Counted from the first letter of the stretch, positions 1 to 7,029 are shown. The stretch: 14,379 bases of DNA from CBDTTM01 sp965363355 (GCA_965363355.1 CBDTTM010000048.1:1-14379); one strand, 5' to 3'. The notes: generated from the sequence alone by a model not told the origin. A program made the numbers and translations.

Positions 1-251
1 TATAAACGGGAAAAAATATACAGATTCGAGCAGTGGATCATCTTGCCGGCTTGATCTGAAATAGCCTTCACCAACCCCGGATGATTATGCCCTAAGACGT
101 TTACGGCAATTCCACCTAGGTAATCTATATATTTTTTCCCGTTTATATCATATACATACGGCCCTTCACCATGATCTAAAACGATTTGATAACGAGCAAA
201 TACAGGAAGATATGCCTCTTTATCTTGTTGATATATTTCTTTATCTGTCAT
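1..251 (-). CDS. argD: Acetylornithine aminotransferase, N-terminal part (cut by window edge)
   Basis: ArgD is a PLP-dependent class III aminotransferase that converts N-acetylglutamate semialdehyde to N-acetylornithine in the cytoplasm. About 83 codons are present. Visible family features are the N-terminal stretch LPVFARYQIVLDHGEG, then YVYDINGKKYIDYLGGIAVN, LGHNHPGLVKAI and HCSNLY; the PLP lysine lies beyond the edge. The ATG at 249-251 is preceded by a perfect AGGAGG (259-264, 7-nt spacer) that overlaps the argB stop, so the two genes are probably translationally coupled. After the NLY motif the frame reads IFSRL instead of the usual continuation of this family, and those last ~17 bases are an inverted copy of 128-147. 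I therefore distrust roughly positions 1-17. Identification is firm from sequence and from the order argC-argJ-argB-argD; succinyldiaminopimelate aminotransferase activity is also known in this family. Confidence 0.9.
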   Translation of the reverse strand, partial: MTDKEIYQQDKEAYLPVFARYQIVLDHGEGPYVYDINGKKYIDYLGGIAVNVLGHNHPGLVKAISDQAGKMIHCSNLYIFSRL

Positions 252-258
252 ATTAGTG

Positions 259-264
259 CCTCCT
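259..264 (-). promoter_or_regulatory. argD ribosome binding site overlapping the argB stop
   Basis: The minus strand reads AGGAGG here, 7 nt before the argD ATG, and it shares bases with the argB TAG at 263-265. The overlap suggests translational coupling of argD to argB. Confidence 0.8.
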
Positions 265-1150
265 ATTTGATGACTTCTGTCCCGATGCCCTGTGGCGTAA
301 ACACCTCAAGGATCAGAGAATGAGCCAAACGTCCATCAATAATATGTGTTTTTCCCGCGCCTGCTTCAAGTGCACACAGACAAGCCTCAACTTTCGGAAT
401 CATTCCACCAGCAATCGAACCCGCCTGAATCATTCCTTTGGCCTGCGCTTGTGTCAATGTTGAAATAAATGTGCTCTTATCGTGATAATCTCGATAAATC
501 CCCTCAATATCGGTAAGCAGCAAGAGCTTTTCCGCGTTCAATGCCCCGGCAACCTCTGCCGCTACATAATCGGCATTGATATTGTAACTTTCCCGGCCTT
601 TACCAACACCGATTGGGGCAATGACTGGAACGTAATCTTGGTCGAGTAAATCATTTAATATGTCCGTGTTGATTTTTTCAACTTCACCGACATAACCGAT
701 ATCGACTTCTGTCACTTGACCATTTTCATGAACAGCTGCCATTTTTTTATGCGCTTGGATAAGCCCTGCATCTTTTCCGCTAAGCCCTACCGCACGCACA
801 CCACCAGCATTCAATAAGCTGACGATTTCAGAATTTATCTTACCGACAAGGACCATTTCAGCAATCTCGACAGTTTCTTTATCGGTAACGCGCAATCCAC
901 TGACAAATTCAGTCTGTTTTCCAACGGACTTTAAAAAATTGGTGATATCCGGACCGCCGCCATGAACGATAACAGGGCGCATCCCTACATATTTCATCAA
1001 GATGATATCCTTGATTACTTTTTCTTTCAAATCATCATTGATCATAGCATTCCCGCCATATTTGATGACAATCGTCTTTCCGTAAAAATCCTGTATATAA
1101 GGCAACGCTTCTACGAGGATCGCCGCTTTATCTTTGGATGAAAACTCCAT
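263..1150 (-). CDS. argB: Acetylglutamate kinase
   Basis: ArgB phosphorylates N-acetylglutamate with ATP, the second step of arginine synthesis, in the cytoplasm. The 295-residue length is typical of the family. Visible motifs are KYGGNAM (30-36, phosphate-binding lysine K30), HGGGPDI (63-69), GLRVTD with R87 (85-90), YNINAD (189-194), LLTDIEGI (211-218) and GGMIPKV (248-254) with K253. It has the extra N-terminal helix (about residues 6-24) and the C-terminal GRLAHSLILEVF segment that in the known family mark the hexameric, arginine-inhibited type. Feedback inhibition is therefore inferred, and fits an operon with a recycling ArgJ. The ATG follows AAGGGG with a 7-nt spacer; the gap to argJ is 18 bp and to argD 11 bp. 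Nothing looks damaged. Confidence 0.96.
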   Translation of the reverse strand: MEFSSKDKAAILVEALPYIQDFYGKTIVIKYGGNAMINDDLKEKVIKDIILMKYVGMRPVIVHGGGPDITNFLKSVGKQTEFVSGLRVTDKETVEIAEMVLVGKINSEIVSLLNAGGVRAVGLSGKDAGLIQAHKKMAAVHENGQVTEVDIGYVGEVEKINTDILNDLLDQDYVPVIAPIGVGKGRESYNINADYVAAEVAGALNAEKLLLLTDIEGIYRDYHDKSTFISTLTQAQAKGMIQAGSIAGGMIPKVEACLCALEAGAGKTHIIDGRLAHSLILEVFTPQGIGTEVIK

Positions 1151-1168
1151 GCTGACAGCCCCTTCTCA

Positions 1169-2374
1169 TCAGGTGTGATATTCACCATTGATCTTAACGT
1201 ATTCGTAGGAGAGATCACACGACCAAACCGTAGCCTCAGCTTCTCCTAAACCCATGTCGATATCGATGACGATATCATGTTCTTCCATGACTTTGTGGAG
1301 TTTTTCAACCGCTGAATCGACACCCATGCCATTTTCAAAAACAGTGACACCGCCAAAGGCAACTTTCGTTTTTTCAGGAATCATTTCTACTCCCGCATAA
1401 CCAATTGCACAAATCACACGTCCCCAGTTAGGATCTTCGCCAAAGAAAGCGGTTTTAACCAAAGGAGATTTCGCAACGCTCATCGCAACCGTTTTTGCAT
1501 CTTCAAAAGACGGTGCGTTTTTCACTTGAATCGTGATGAATTTTGTAGCACCTTCGCCATCTGCCGCAATTTCTTGTGACAAGCTTTGGCAAAGCTCTGA
1601 TAATTTCGTGCAAAAAACGCTATAGTCTTCATTTTCTTCTGTAATCAATTGGTTGCCAGCTGCACCGTTTGCAAGTACGACTGCCATATCATTTGTGCTC
1701 ATATCACCATCAATAGAAATCATGTTGAACGAAGTCTCCACAACCGTCGACAAAGCTTTTTGCAGCAAAGTCTGTTCTATCGCAGCGTCCGTCGTGATAA
1801 AGCAAAGCATCGTAGCCATATTCGGCTGAATCATGCCGGAGCCTTTAGCAATCGCTCCCATACGAACGGTTTGCCCACCAAGAACAAATTCCATTTCACG
1901 TGTCTTTGAATGAGTATCCGTCGTAATAATCGCGCTGCCTGCATCCACGCTGCCCGTTTCGGATAATTCGCTCACTGCCTTTTTGATACCTGCATCCATT
2001 TTATCCATTGGCAAATTGACGCCGATAACCCCAGTAGATGCCACGATGACTTCTTCTGCCTTGATGCCAAGCTGCGCTGCCGTAATAGATGCCATTTCTT
2101 TGGCATCTTTCATGCCTTGTTCTCCTGTGCAAGCATTTGCACAACCGGCATTGGCAACAATAGCATGTGCCGTTTTATTTTTCACTACATCTTTCGAAAC
2201 ATACACCGGCGCTGCCGCCACTGCGTTTTTCGTAAATGTTCCTGCCACAGCTGCTGCCTTAGCTGTATAAATCACCGCTAGATCTTCATTGCCGCTTTTT
2301 TTGATTCCTGCTTTGATTCCTGCTGCGGTAAAACCTTTAGCATAGGTAACACCCTGTTTCATATCTTTTTGCAT
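1169..2374 (-). CDS. argJ: Bifunctional ornithine acetyltransferase / N-acetylglutamate synthase
   Basis: ArgJ moves the acetyl group from N-acetylornithine to glutamate, closing the cyclic arginine pathway; bifunctional members also use acetyl-CoA. I place the start at the ATG 2372-2374 (401 aa) because a perfect AGGAGG lies 7 nt before it (2382-2387). An in-frame ATG nine codons upstream (2399-2401) would give 410 aa but has no good ribosome site and begins within 3 bp of the argC stop. Motifs are the NAGCANACTG segment (residues 75-84), STGVIG (113-118) and KGSGMIQPNMATML, whose Ala-Thr junction (A187-T188) is the autocleavage site giving alpha and beta chains, with the Thr as nucleophile. 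The GEDPNWGR segment near the C-terminal half is also typical. Whether it is mono- or bifunctional cannot be read here; no argA-like gene is visible in the window. Confidence 0.95.
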   Translation of the reverse strand: MQKDMKQGVTYAKGFTAAGIKAGIKKSGNEDLAVIYTAKAAAVAGTFTKNAVAAAPVYVSKDVVKNKTAHAIVANAGCANACTGEQGMKDAKEMASITAAQLGIKAEEVIVASTGVIGVNLPMDKMDAGIKKAVSELSETGSVDAGSAIITTDTHSKTREMEFVLGGQTVRMGAIAKGSGMIQPNMATMLCFITTDAAIEQTLLQKALSTVVETSFNMISIDGDMSTNDMAVVLANGAAGNQLITEENEDYSVFCTKLSELCQSLSQEIAADGEGATKFITIQVKNAPSFEDAKTVAMSVAKSPLVKTAFFGEDPNWGRVICAIGYAGVEMIPEKTKVAFGGVTVFENGMGVDSAVEKLHKVMEEHDIVIDIDMGLGEAEATVWSCDLSYEYVKINGEYHT

Positions 2375-2381
2375 ATAAATG

Positions 2382-2387
2382 CCTCCT
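2382..2387 (-). promoter_or_regulatory. argJ ribosome binding site (decides the start)
   Basis: AGGAGG on the minus strand sits 7 nt before the ATG at 2372-2374 and lies inside the alternative nine-codon N-terminal extension. It is the reason for preferring the shorter protein. Confidence 0.85.
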
Positions 2388-2403
2388 GTATTCTGCTTCA
2401 TTA

Positions 2404-3438
2404 TTATGGATATACTGGAACATTTAACAGTCCCATTTTTTCATCAAAACCACATAGTATATTGAAATTCTGCACGGCTTGTCCAGCGGCTCCTTTTACG
2501 AGGTTGTCGATTGCCGACAACACAATCACACGGCCGACGCGAGCATCAATATGCCAGCCTAAATCGCAAAAGTTCGAACCGCGGACTGCTTTGGTCGCCG
2601 GATAACCGCCTCGCCCTAAGAGCCTAACAAAAAATTCATTTTCATACATTTTTTGATAAGCCTCATCTACCATTTCGGCCGTTACGCCTTCTTTGAGCTT
2701 AGCGTAACACGTACTCAAAATGCCACGTGACATCGGCACTAAATGTGGTGTAAAGCTAAGCACCACCGACTCTCCTGACAAATGACTCAAAGCCTGTTCA
2801 ATTTCTGGTGTATGTCGGTGACCACCAACGTTGTACGCTTTAAAATTATCATACATTTCCGGGAAATGATTATCTAGTTTCGCCGATCTTCCCGCACCGG
2901 AAACTCCTGATTTCGCATCGACAACAATTGTTGAACAATCAATCAGCTGATTTTTAGCAAGTGGTGCCAAGGCCAATATGCTTGCAGTCGTATAACAACC
3001 AGCGTTGCCTACGATGCCTGCTTTTTTAATTTTTTCTCGATTGAGTTCTGCCAACCCATATACACGATCCGCATCCTTATGCGTATGCTTTACTTTGTAC
3101 CACTTTTCGTAAACAGCTGTATCTTCAAATCGATAGTCTGCTCCAAGATCGATGATTTTTACATTTTTACCTGCAAGTGCTTTACCAACTTCCATAGCAT
3201 GCCCATGCGGTAAGCCGATAAAGACAACATCACTGGCTTTTCCAATCATTTCAATATCTTTCATACTGACCAAAATCTGATCATAAATTCCTCGTAAATG
3301 CGGATATATCGCCGAAATCGGTTCGCCTGCATGGCTTTCCGATGTCATATATACAACTTCTGCTTGAGGATGATTATTCAAAAGCCGCAGGAGTTCTGCC
3401 CCAGCATACCCCGTCGCACCTATAACACTAACCTTCAC
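2404..3438 (-). CDS. argC: N-acetyl-gamma-glutamyl-phosphate reductase
   Basis: ArgC reduces N-acetylglutamyl phosphate to the semialdehyde with NADPH, the third step of arginine synthesis. The 344-residue length is usual. It opens with the Rossmann motif VIGATGYAGAELLRLL (5-20), has DLGADYRF (97-104), the catalytic cysteine in GNAGCYTT (C148), and the GGHRHTPEIEQ histidine region (205-215). The start is a GTG at 3436-3438 preceded by GGGAGGG (3445-3451) with a 6-nt spacer; no better upstream start is seen. It is the first gene of the arg operon, with 29 bp between its stop and the argJ start chosen here. The promoter and ARG-box-like operator lie about 40-75 bp upstream. Confidence 0.96.
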   Translation of the reverse strand: MKVSVIGATGYAGAELLRLLNNHPQAEVVYMTSESHAGEPISAIYPHLRGIYDQILVSMKDIEMIGKASDVVFIGLPHGHAMEVGKALAGKNVKIIDLGADYRFEDTAVYEKWYKVKHTHKDADRVYGLAELNREKIKKAGIVGNAGCYTTASILALAPLAKNQLIDCSTIVVDAKSGVSGAGRSAKLDNHFPEMYDNFKAYNVGGHRHTPEIEQALSHLSGESVVLSFTPHLVPMSRGILSTCYAKLKEGVTAEMVDEAYQKMYENEFFVRLLGRGGYPATKAVRGSNFCDLGWHIDARVGRVIVLSAIDNLVKGAAGQAVQNFNILCGFDEKMGLLNVPVYP

Positions 3439-3474
3439 ACCAATCCCTCCCTCGAGTTGTCTGGATAAATATTA

Positions 3475-3513
3475 TGTTTATAATTATACATCTTCCATGC
3501 ATAAAATTTCAAT
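3475..3513 (-). promoter_or_regulatory. Paired ARG-box-like operator (ArgR site)
   Basis: Two 18-mers, 3475-3492 and 3496-3513, are separated by exactly 3 bp. Box 1 on the minus strand, GATGTATAATTATAAACA, fits TNTGNATWWWWATNCANA at 10 of 12 fixed positions plus all four W positions. Box 2 on the plus strand, CATGCATAAAATTTCAAT, fits the Bacillus consensus CATGAATAAAAATKCAAK at 16 of 18. Box 1 covers the -10 and box 2 the -35, the expected layout for arginine-dependent repression. Consensus sequences and the 3-bp spacing are from known ArgR systems; binding here is inferred. Confidence 0.65.
3483..3512 (-). promoter_or_regulatory. argCJBD promoter (sigma-A type)
   Basis: On the minus strand the -35 is TTGAAA (3507-3512) and the -10 is a perfect TATAAT (3483-3488), with an 18-nt spacer. 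A/T-rich runs just upstream (3513-3540) resemble an UP element. The predicted transcript starts near 3476, giving a leader of about 38 nt before the GTG. Confidence 0.75.
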
Positions 3514-3579
3514 AAGAAATTTAAATTTTTTTCTTAATCCAGTAAATTTTTTTCAGACCTATGAAAACACACGTTCCAA

Positions 3580-3588
3580 TGCTATAAT
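3580..3588 (+). promoter_or_regulatory. Extended -10 promoter of the GT51 gene
   Basis: TGCTATAAT gives a TGn extended -10 with a perfect TATAAT (3583-3588), 27 bp before the ATG. The -35 position (3560-3565) is poor, as is common with extended -10 promoters. Confidence 0.6.
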
Positions 3589-3615
3589 AAATCCATAGAA
3601 TATCAGGGGGTTTTT

Positions 3616-4437
3616 ATGAGAATTTTACGCTTTTTATTTTTTCTTTGCCTCATCTTCATCCTATGTTTCATTGTTTCTGGTGGCTATGCTGTCTCTCTTA
3701 CCGATGGCCTGGAATCGCGCCTAGAAAAACAACTTCCCACATTAACCAACGCAAAAAACAGTCTGACAGAACGCGTCCCAGATACGCAAGGCGATATTTC
3801 TTTAGGCGCCCGCCTATCTAGGCTCGCTTTTTTGAAGCAGTCTGTAAATAAGGCATTGCCAACCAAGCAGTATATTACAATCGATCACATCGCCCTTCCC
3901 TTGCAGCAGTCCATCATTGCCATTGAAGACAATCGTTTCTACTCGCATTGGGGCTTTGACATCACCGGAATCTTACGAGCCTCTTTGGTCAACCTCCAAT
4001 ACGGCCGTATCGAAGAAGGGGCTAGTACCATCACACAACAGCTTGTCAAAAATCTCTTTTTGTCACGCGAACAATCCATGGGACGAAAAGCCGAAGAGCT
4101 TCTGCTTGCCCTAGACGTAGAAGCTCGTTATTCCAAGGAGCAGATCCTAGAGCTTTATCTCAATACCATTTATTTTGGCTCAGATTATTATGGTATCGCC
4201 GAAGCCGCTCAAGGGTACTTTGGCAAAAAGCCGCAAGATCTGACCTTGGCAGAATCAGCTATGCTATCGGGACTGCCAAATGCGCCATCACTTTATTCTC
4301 CATATGTCAATTATGAATTAGCTAAAAAAAGACAAGCTGTCGTTCTCGACGCGATGGTCCGAGGCGGTCTCATCGCTCCATCGACTGCCGAAAAAGCAAA
4401 AACAGAACGCCTTGACTTTGTTCATGAAACCAAATAA
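3616..4437 (+). CDS. Monofunctional GT51 peptidoglycan glycosyltransferase
   Basis: This enzyme would polymerise lipid II into glycan strands on the outer face of the cytoplasmic membrane. Residues 2-27 form one hydrophobic anchor. The GT51 motifs follow in order: IEDNRFYSHWGFD (103-115, catalytic E104), EGASTITQQLVKNLFL (134-149), GRKAEELLLALDVE (156-169), YSKEQILELYLNTIYFG (172-188, second catalytic glutamate E179) and LTLAESAMLSGLPNAP (209-224). The protein ends at residue 273, soon after the glycosyltransferase domain, and has no penicillin-binding transpeptidase domain, so it is an MtgA-like stand-alone enzyme and not a truncated class A PBP; the stop is followed at once by a terminator. 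Ribosome site GGGGG (3606-3610), 5-nt spacer. It is divergent from argC, probably unrelated in function. Confidence 0.9.
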   Translation: MRILRFLFFLCLIFILCFIVSGGYAVSLTDGLESRLEKQLPTLTNAKNSLTERVPDTQGDISLGARLSRLAFLKQSVNKALPTKQYITIDHIALPLQQSIIAIEDNRFYSHWGFDITGILRASLVNLQYGRIEEGASTITQQLVKNLFLSREQSMGRKAEELLLALDVEARYSKEQILELYLNTIYFGSDYYGIAEAAQGYFGKKPQDLTLAESAMLSGLPNAPSLYSPYVNYELAKKRQAVVLDAMVRGGLIAPSTAEKAKTERLDFVHETK

Positions 4438-4444
4438 TGTATAC

Positions 4445-4492
4445 AAAAAACGTATCAAACAAATGCCTCGCATTTGCTTGATACGTTTTTTT
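4445..4492. terminator. Bidirectional terminator between GT51 gene and exported-protein gene
   Basis: An 18-bp stem with one mismatch (4449-4466 with 4470-4487) and a CTC loop is flanked by an A-run on the left and a T-run (4486-4492) on the right. It lies between two convergent stops, 7 bp from one and 5 bp from the other, so it can serve both strands. Confidence 0.9.
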
Positions 4493-4497
4493 CTCAA

Positions 4498-5061
4498 CTA
4501 TTTAGCTTTTTCACTATCTTTGATTTGCTTTTGGACGCTTTTGTCAAAAGCACGATAAAACTTCTTTGTCAATTCCTGATATGTGGCCAATGTATCCGGA
4601 TCCGTACGATCGGCAACGACTTGATACGTGTAAACGAGCTTATTATTAGCAGCTGAATAAATATCATAGAAAATAACTACACGGTCATTATGCACGACTG
4701 TCGCTACCATGTAAGCATCTGCATAATCCGCAATGTTTGCTTGGAAAGCTGCGTCTGCCTGTTTTTTATCAAGTGCTGTAAGATCTACTTTCTTATCACG
4801 TTGCAAGCTCTTGCTGATGACATCGTTCGGGATGAGCTGTAATCTTGCTTTTTCACCCATCACATATATCATATTGGAAATATCAGCTTTTGTTACCCCA
4901 TCCTTGATTGGCGTATACTGCGGGTCAGCGATGGCCAGACGATGGATCGATGACAGTTCAAAGTCCTTATCCGCCGTAACCTTTTCTCCGCTGGCAGAAA
5001 CTATTTGCACGCTTGCCAACACAAGGCAAATAACCAACATCATTTGCATTAGTTTTTTCAT
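4498..5061 (-). CDS. Exported protein of unknown function (187 aa)
   Basis: I do not recognise this protein. Residues 1-23 are a clear Sec signal peptide (MKK, hydrophobic core, cleavage likely after VSA at 23); there is no lipobox cysteine. The mature part of about 164 residues has no other membrane segment. It is alternating polar/hydrophobic, with a segment HRLAIADPQYTPIKDGVTKA, a long amphipathic middle, the strand-like pair AYMVATVVHNDRVVIFYDIYSA and a lysine-rich helical tail (QELTKKFYRAFDKSVQKQIKD). The pattern of a short strand, helix and then antiparallel strands recalls small periplasmic domains of the CsgG/DUF4136 kind, but I cannot show homology. The ribosome site GGGGG (5073-5077) is 11 nt from the ATG. 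It shares its terminator with the GT51 gene and is divergent from the nitroreductase. Confidence 0.75.
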   Translation of the reverse strand: MKKLMQMMLVICLVLASVQIVSASGEKVTADKDFELSSIHRLAIADPQYTPIKDGVTKADISNMIYVMGEKARLQLIPNDVISKSLQRDKKVDLTALDKKQADAAFQANIADYADAYMVATVVHNDRVVIFYDIYSAANNKLVYTYQVVADRTDPDTLATYQELTKKFYRAFDKSVQKQIKDSEKAK

Positions 5062-5126
5062 TACAGTTAAATCCCCCTATTTTCAAAATAACCTACACTT
5101 ATATCTATATTCTTTTTGTTTAGCAT

Positions 5127-5148
5127 AAATCCTTTATTTTAAAGATTT
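5127..5148. repeat. Imperfect AT-rich palindrome in divergent intergenic region
   Basis: AAAT-C-CTTT, a 5-nt spacer, then AAAG-ATTT form a dyad with one unpaired C. It lies between the divergent exported-protein and nitroreductase genes (5062-5213). It could be an operator, but AT-rich DNA gives such dyads by chance. Confidence 0.3.
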
Positions 5149-5213
5149 TAGCAGGAAATATTTTTTTGCCGCAGAAAGAGAATATACAACGCCACTGAAA
5201 GGAAATGATATTT

Positions 5214-5783
5214 ATGTTAAAAACACTCGTAGAAAAGAATCGCAGTTATCGTCGTTTTTTTGAAGAAAAAAGCATTTCTAGCGATACGCTTAAAGAATTG
5301 ATTGAACTGGCAAGATTGACGCCAAGCGGCGCTAACAAGCAAGCACTGCGCTATTACCTCACAACCGAGAAAGACGAAATCGAAAAGATCTTCCCGCACT
5401 TAGGCTGGGCAGGTTATTTAAAAGACTGGGCCGGCCCTGAAAAAGGCGAACGCCCTACGGGGTATATCCTGCTATTGCAAAAAGAAGATTATAAGCTCGG
5501 CTCACCGTATGATGCGGGTATTGCCGCTCAGACGATTTTGCTCGGGGCTGTAGAGAAAGGCCTCGGCGGCTGCATATTAGCAAACATCCATCATCAAAAG
5601 CTGAAAAAAGATCTTGATTTACCTGAAGATATGGATATCCTACTTGTTTTAGCCATCGGCGTACCTAAGGAAACTGTCGTGATCGATGAAATCCCTGCCT
5701 CTGAGGATATCAAATATTGGCGCGAATCAAATGGCACGCATCATGTACCAAAAGTAAGAATATCTGATTTGATCATAAAATAA
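5214..5783 (+). CDS. Nitroreductase-family FMN protein
   Basis: A small cytoplasmic flavoprotein of the nitroreductase family, expected to use FMN and NAD(P)H on an unknown acceptor. I choose the ATG 5214-5216 (189 aa): AAAGGA (5198-5203) is 10 nt before it but only 1 nt before the alternative ATG at 5205, which would add three residues. Visible family features are the N-terminal FMN-phosphate motif NRSYRRF (9-15), LARLTPSGANKQ (32-43), the middle YILLLQK strand, the helix GIAAQTILLGAVEKGLGGC that binds the flavin face, and VLAIGVPKE near the end. The length is at the short end of the family, as in single-domain nitroreductases. The substrate cannot be read from sequence. It is followed at once by its own terminator. 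Confidence 0.88.
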   Translation: MLKTLVEKNRSYRRFFEEKSISSDTLKELIELARLTPSGANKQALRYYLTTEKDEIEKIFPHLGWAGYLKDWAGPEKGERPTGYILLLQKEDYKLGSPYDAGIAAQTILLGAVEKGLGGCILANIHHQKLKKDLDLPEDMDILLVLAIGVPKETVVIDEIPASEDIKYWRESNGTHHVPKVRISDLIIK

Positions 5784-5784
5784 G

Positions 5785-5821
5785 AAATGCTGCGCACCGT
5801 AAAGATGCGCAGCATTTTTTT
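5785..5821 (+). terminator. Intrinsic terminator after nitroreductase
   Basis: A perfect 12-bp stem AAATGCTGCGCA / TGCGCAGCATTT (5785-5796, 5806-5817) with a 9-nt loop is followed by a T-run to 5821. It begins 2 bp after the stop. It may also act weakly on the convergent minus-strand gene. Confidence 0.92.
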
Positions 5822-5825
5822 GCTA

Positions 5826-6965
5826 TCAAGCCTCTTGTTTTGTGGCAAGCAAGAATGCCGCTATAGCCGAAACCAGAGGAACCGTAAAGACCACACCAAA
5901 ACTTCCCGCCAGACCTTGCATGATTTCAATATTCATGGTGTTTGAATTGATAACCTGCAAGTATGGCAAATCATATACATAATTGAGTACAAGCACCCCC
6001 AAAGAGCTTCCAGTAAACGCCAAAATAAGGGTCGTTGCCATCGTTCCCATGATATCACGCCCAACATTCATTCCACTTGCAAATAACTTTCGCCGGCAAA
6101 GTTCGGGAGAATGTGCATGTATCTCTGCTATTGCCGCTGCAATATCCATAGCAATATCCATGACTGCACCCAAGGTAGAAATCAATACCCCTGCAAATAA
6201 AAGGCCACCGATATCTATTTTTGTGTTTTGCCCAACAAAAAGGAGCGCTTCGATATTTGAGACATTATAACCAGAAAGACCCGCGCAATAGCCAAAGAGC
6301 AAGGCTGAAGCACCTGCAACAAACAAACCAAAAAAAGAACCAAATACTGCGGCCAACGTTTTTTTATTGCAGCCACCAATCAAGGACAAACTTACCGTCA
6401 CTGTTAAAAACGCCGTGAAAATCGCCGCCCATACAGGTGAAACACCACGAAAAATCAGCGGCAAAAACATCTTCCATAAACAAAGCAACGTAAAAAGCAG
6501 TGCCAGTGCAGACTTCACGCCCTTTTTTCCACCAATGAGGCCCAACATCAAGAAAAAAAAGGCAATAAATGCATAAACCGGCAAAGAACGATTCAAGCTG
6601 TATACCGTGATTGACCGTGTGCTCCCAGCTTGACTGACAATAGCTATGACCTTGGTACCGCTTTGGCAAACGGCCCCAAACAAAAAACCATTTGCACTCG
6701 TTGCCTCTAAAACCTCGCCCGCAAAATCGCCAGACTCCATTTGGAGCCTTATCTTTTGATCACCGATCCGGCTGCCATCTTCTTGTAAATTATCCTCAAG
6801 GACTTCAACAACTCTGCCTTCTTCAAAAGTCCTGCCATTCGTATTTACCAATTGCGGTTTAGCCGTCGGCTGCAATTGATAAAGAAATACTACAAAAATC
6901 GCTGCCAAAACAATGCCCGCAATCCACTTCATGCTCTTTTTCTGCTCCAGCTGCATCCACTTCAT
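5826..6965 (-). CDS. YibE/F-family multi-pass membrane protein
   Basis: A polytopic membrane protein of the YibE/F-like family; its biochemical role is not established. Residues 13-31 form a first membrane segment, followed by an extracytoplasmic domain of about 100 residues (35-125) rich in beta strands, then about seven more hydrophobic segments between 130 and 375. The family signature is the segment LGAVMDIAMDIAAAIAEI (265-282) followed by LFASGMNVGRDIMGTMATTLILAF (294-317). The start is uncertain: the ATG at 6963-6965 has AGGA about 11 nt before it, but ATG codons at residues 4 and 12 are possible, and the DNA ATGAAGTGGAT occurs twice here, giving MKW at residues 1-3 and 12-14. The gene sits just downstream of a terminator for the phosphatase gene, so it needs its own promoter, which I could not place. 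Its 379 residues suggest that YibE and YibF portions are in one chain. Confidence 0.87.
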   Translation of the reverse strand: MKWMQLEQKKSMKWIAGIVLAAIFVVFLYQLQPTAKPQLVNTNGRTFEEGRVVEVLEDNLQEDGSRIGDQKIRLQMESGDFAGEVLEATSANGFLFGAVCQSGTKVIAIVSQAGSTRSITVYSLNRSLPVYAFIAFFFLMLGLIGGKKGVKSALALLFTLLCLWKMFLPLIFRGVSPVWAAIFTAFLTVTVSLSLIGGCNKKTLAAVFGSFFGLFVAGASALLFGYCAGLSGYNVSNIEALLFVGQNTKIDIGGLLFAGVLISTLGAVMDIAMDIAAAIAEIHAHSPELCRRKLFASGMNVGRDIMGTMATTLILAFTGSSLGVLVLNYVYDLPYLQVINSNTMNIEIMQGLAGSFGVVFTVPLVSAIAAFLLATKQEA

Positions 6966-6986
6966 CTATATATCGATCCTATCTGT

Positions 6987-7022
6987 AAAAATAAAAATGC
7001 TGCAGCAAGAGTGCAGCATTTT
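6987..7022 (-). terminator. Intrinsic terminator after phosphatase gene
   Basis: A perfect 11-bp stem AAAATGCTGCA / TGCAGCATTTT (6994-7004, 7012-7022) with a 7-nt loop is followed on the minus strand by TTTTTATTTTT. It is 7 bp after the phosphatase stop and directly upstream of the YibE/F gene. Confidence 0.9.
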
Positions 7023-7029
7023 ATCTCTC

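Noticed and set aside
1983..2270. 95-codon plus-strand frame inside argJ
   Set aside because: It lies opposite a well-conserved argJ region, has no ribosome site, and its composition is that of an antisense shadow.
3616..4437. Truncated class A penicillin-binding protein
   Set aside because: The stop follows the end of the GT51 domain and a strong terminator follows 11 bp later, and no transpeptidase remnants are seen downstream; a stand-alone glycosyltransferase is the simpler reading.
6364..6669. 101-codon minus-strand frame overlapping the YibE/F gene
   Set aside because: It is a shifted frame within the membrane-protein gene; the main frame carries the family signature.
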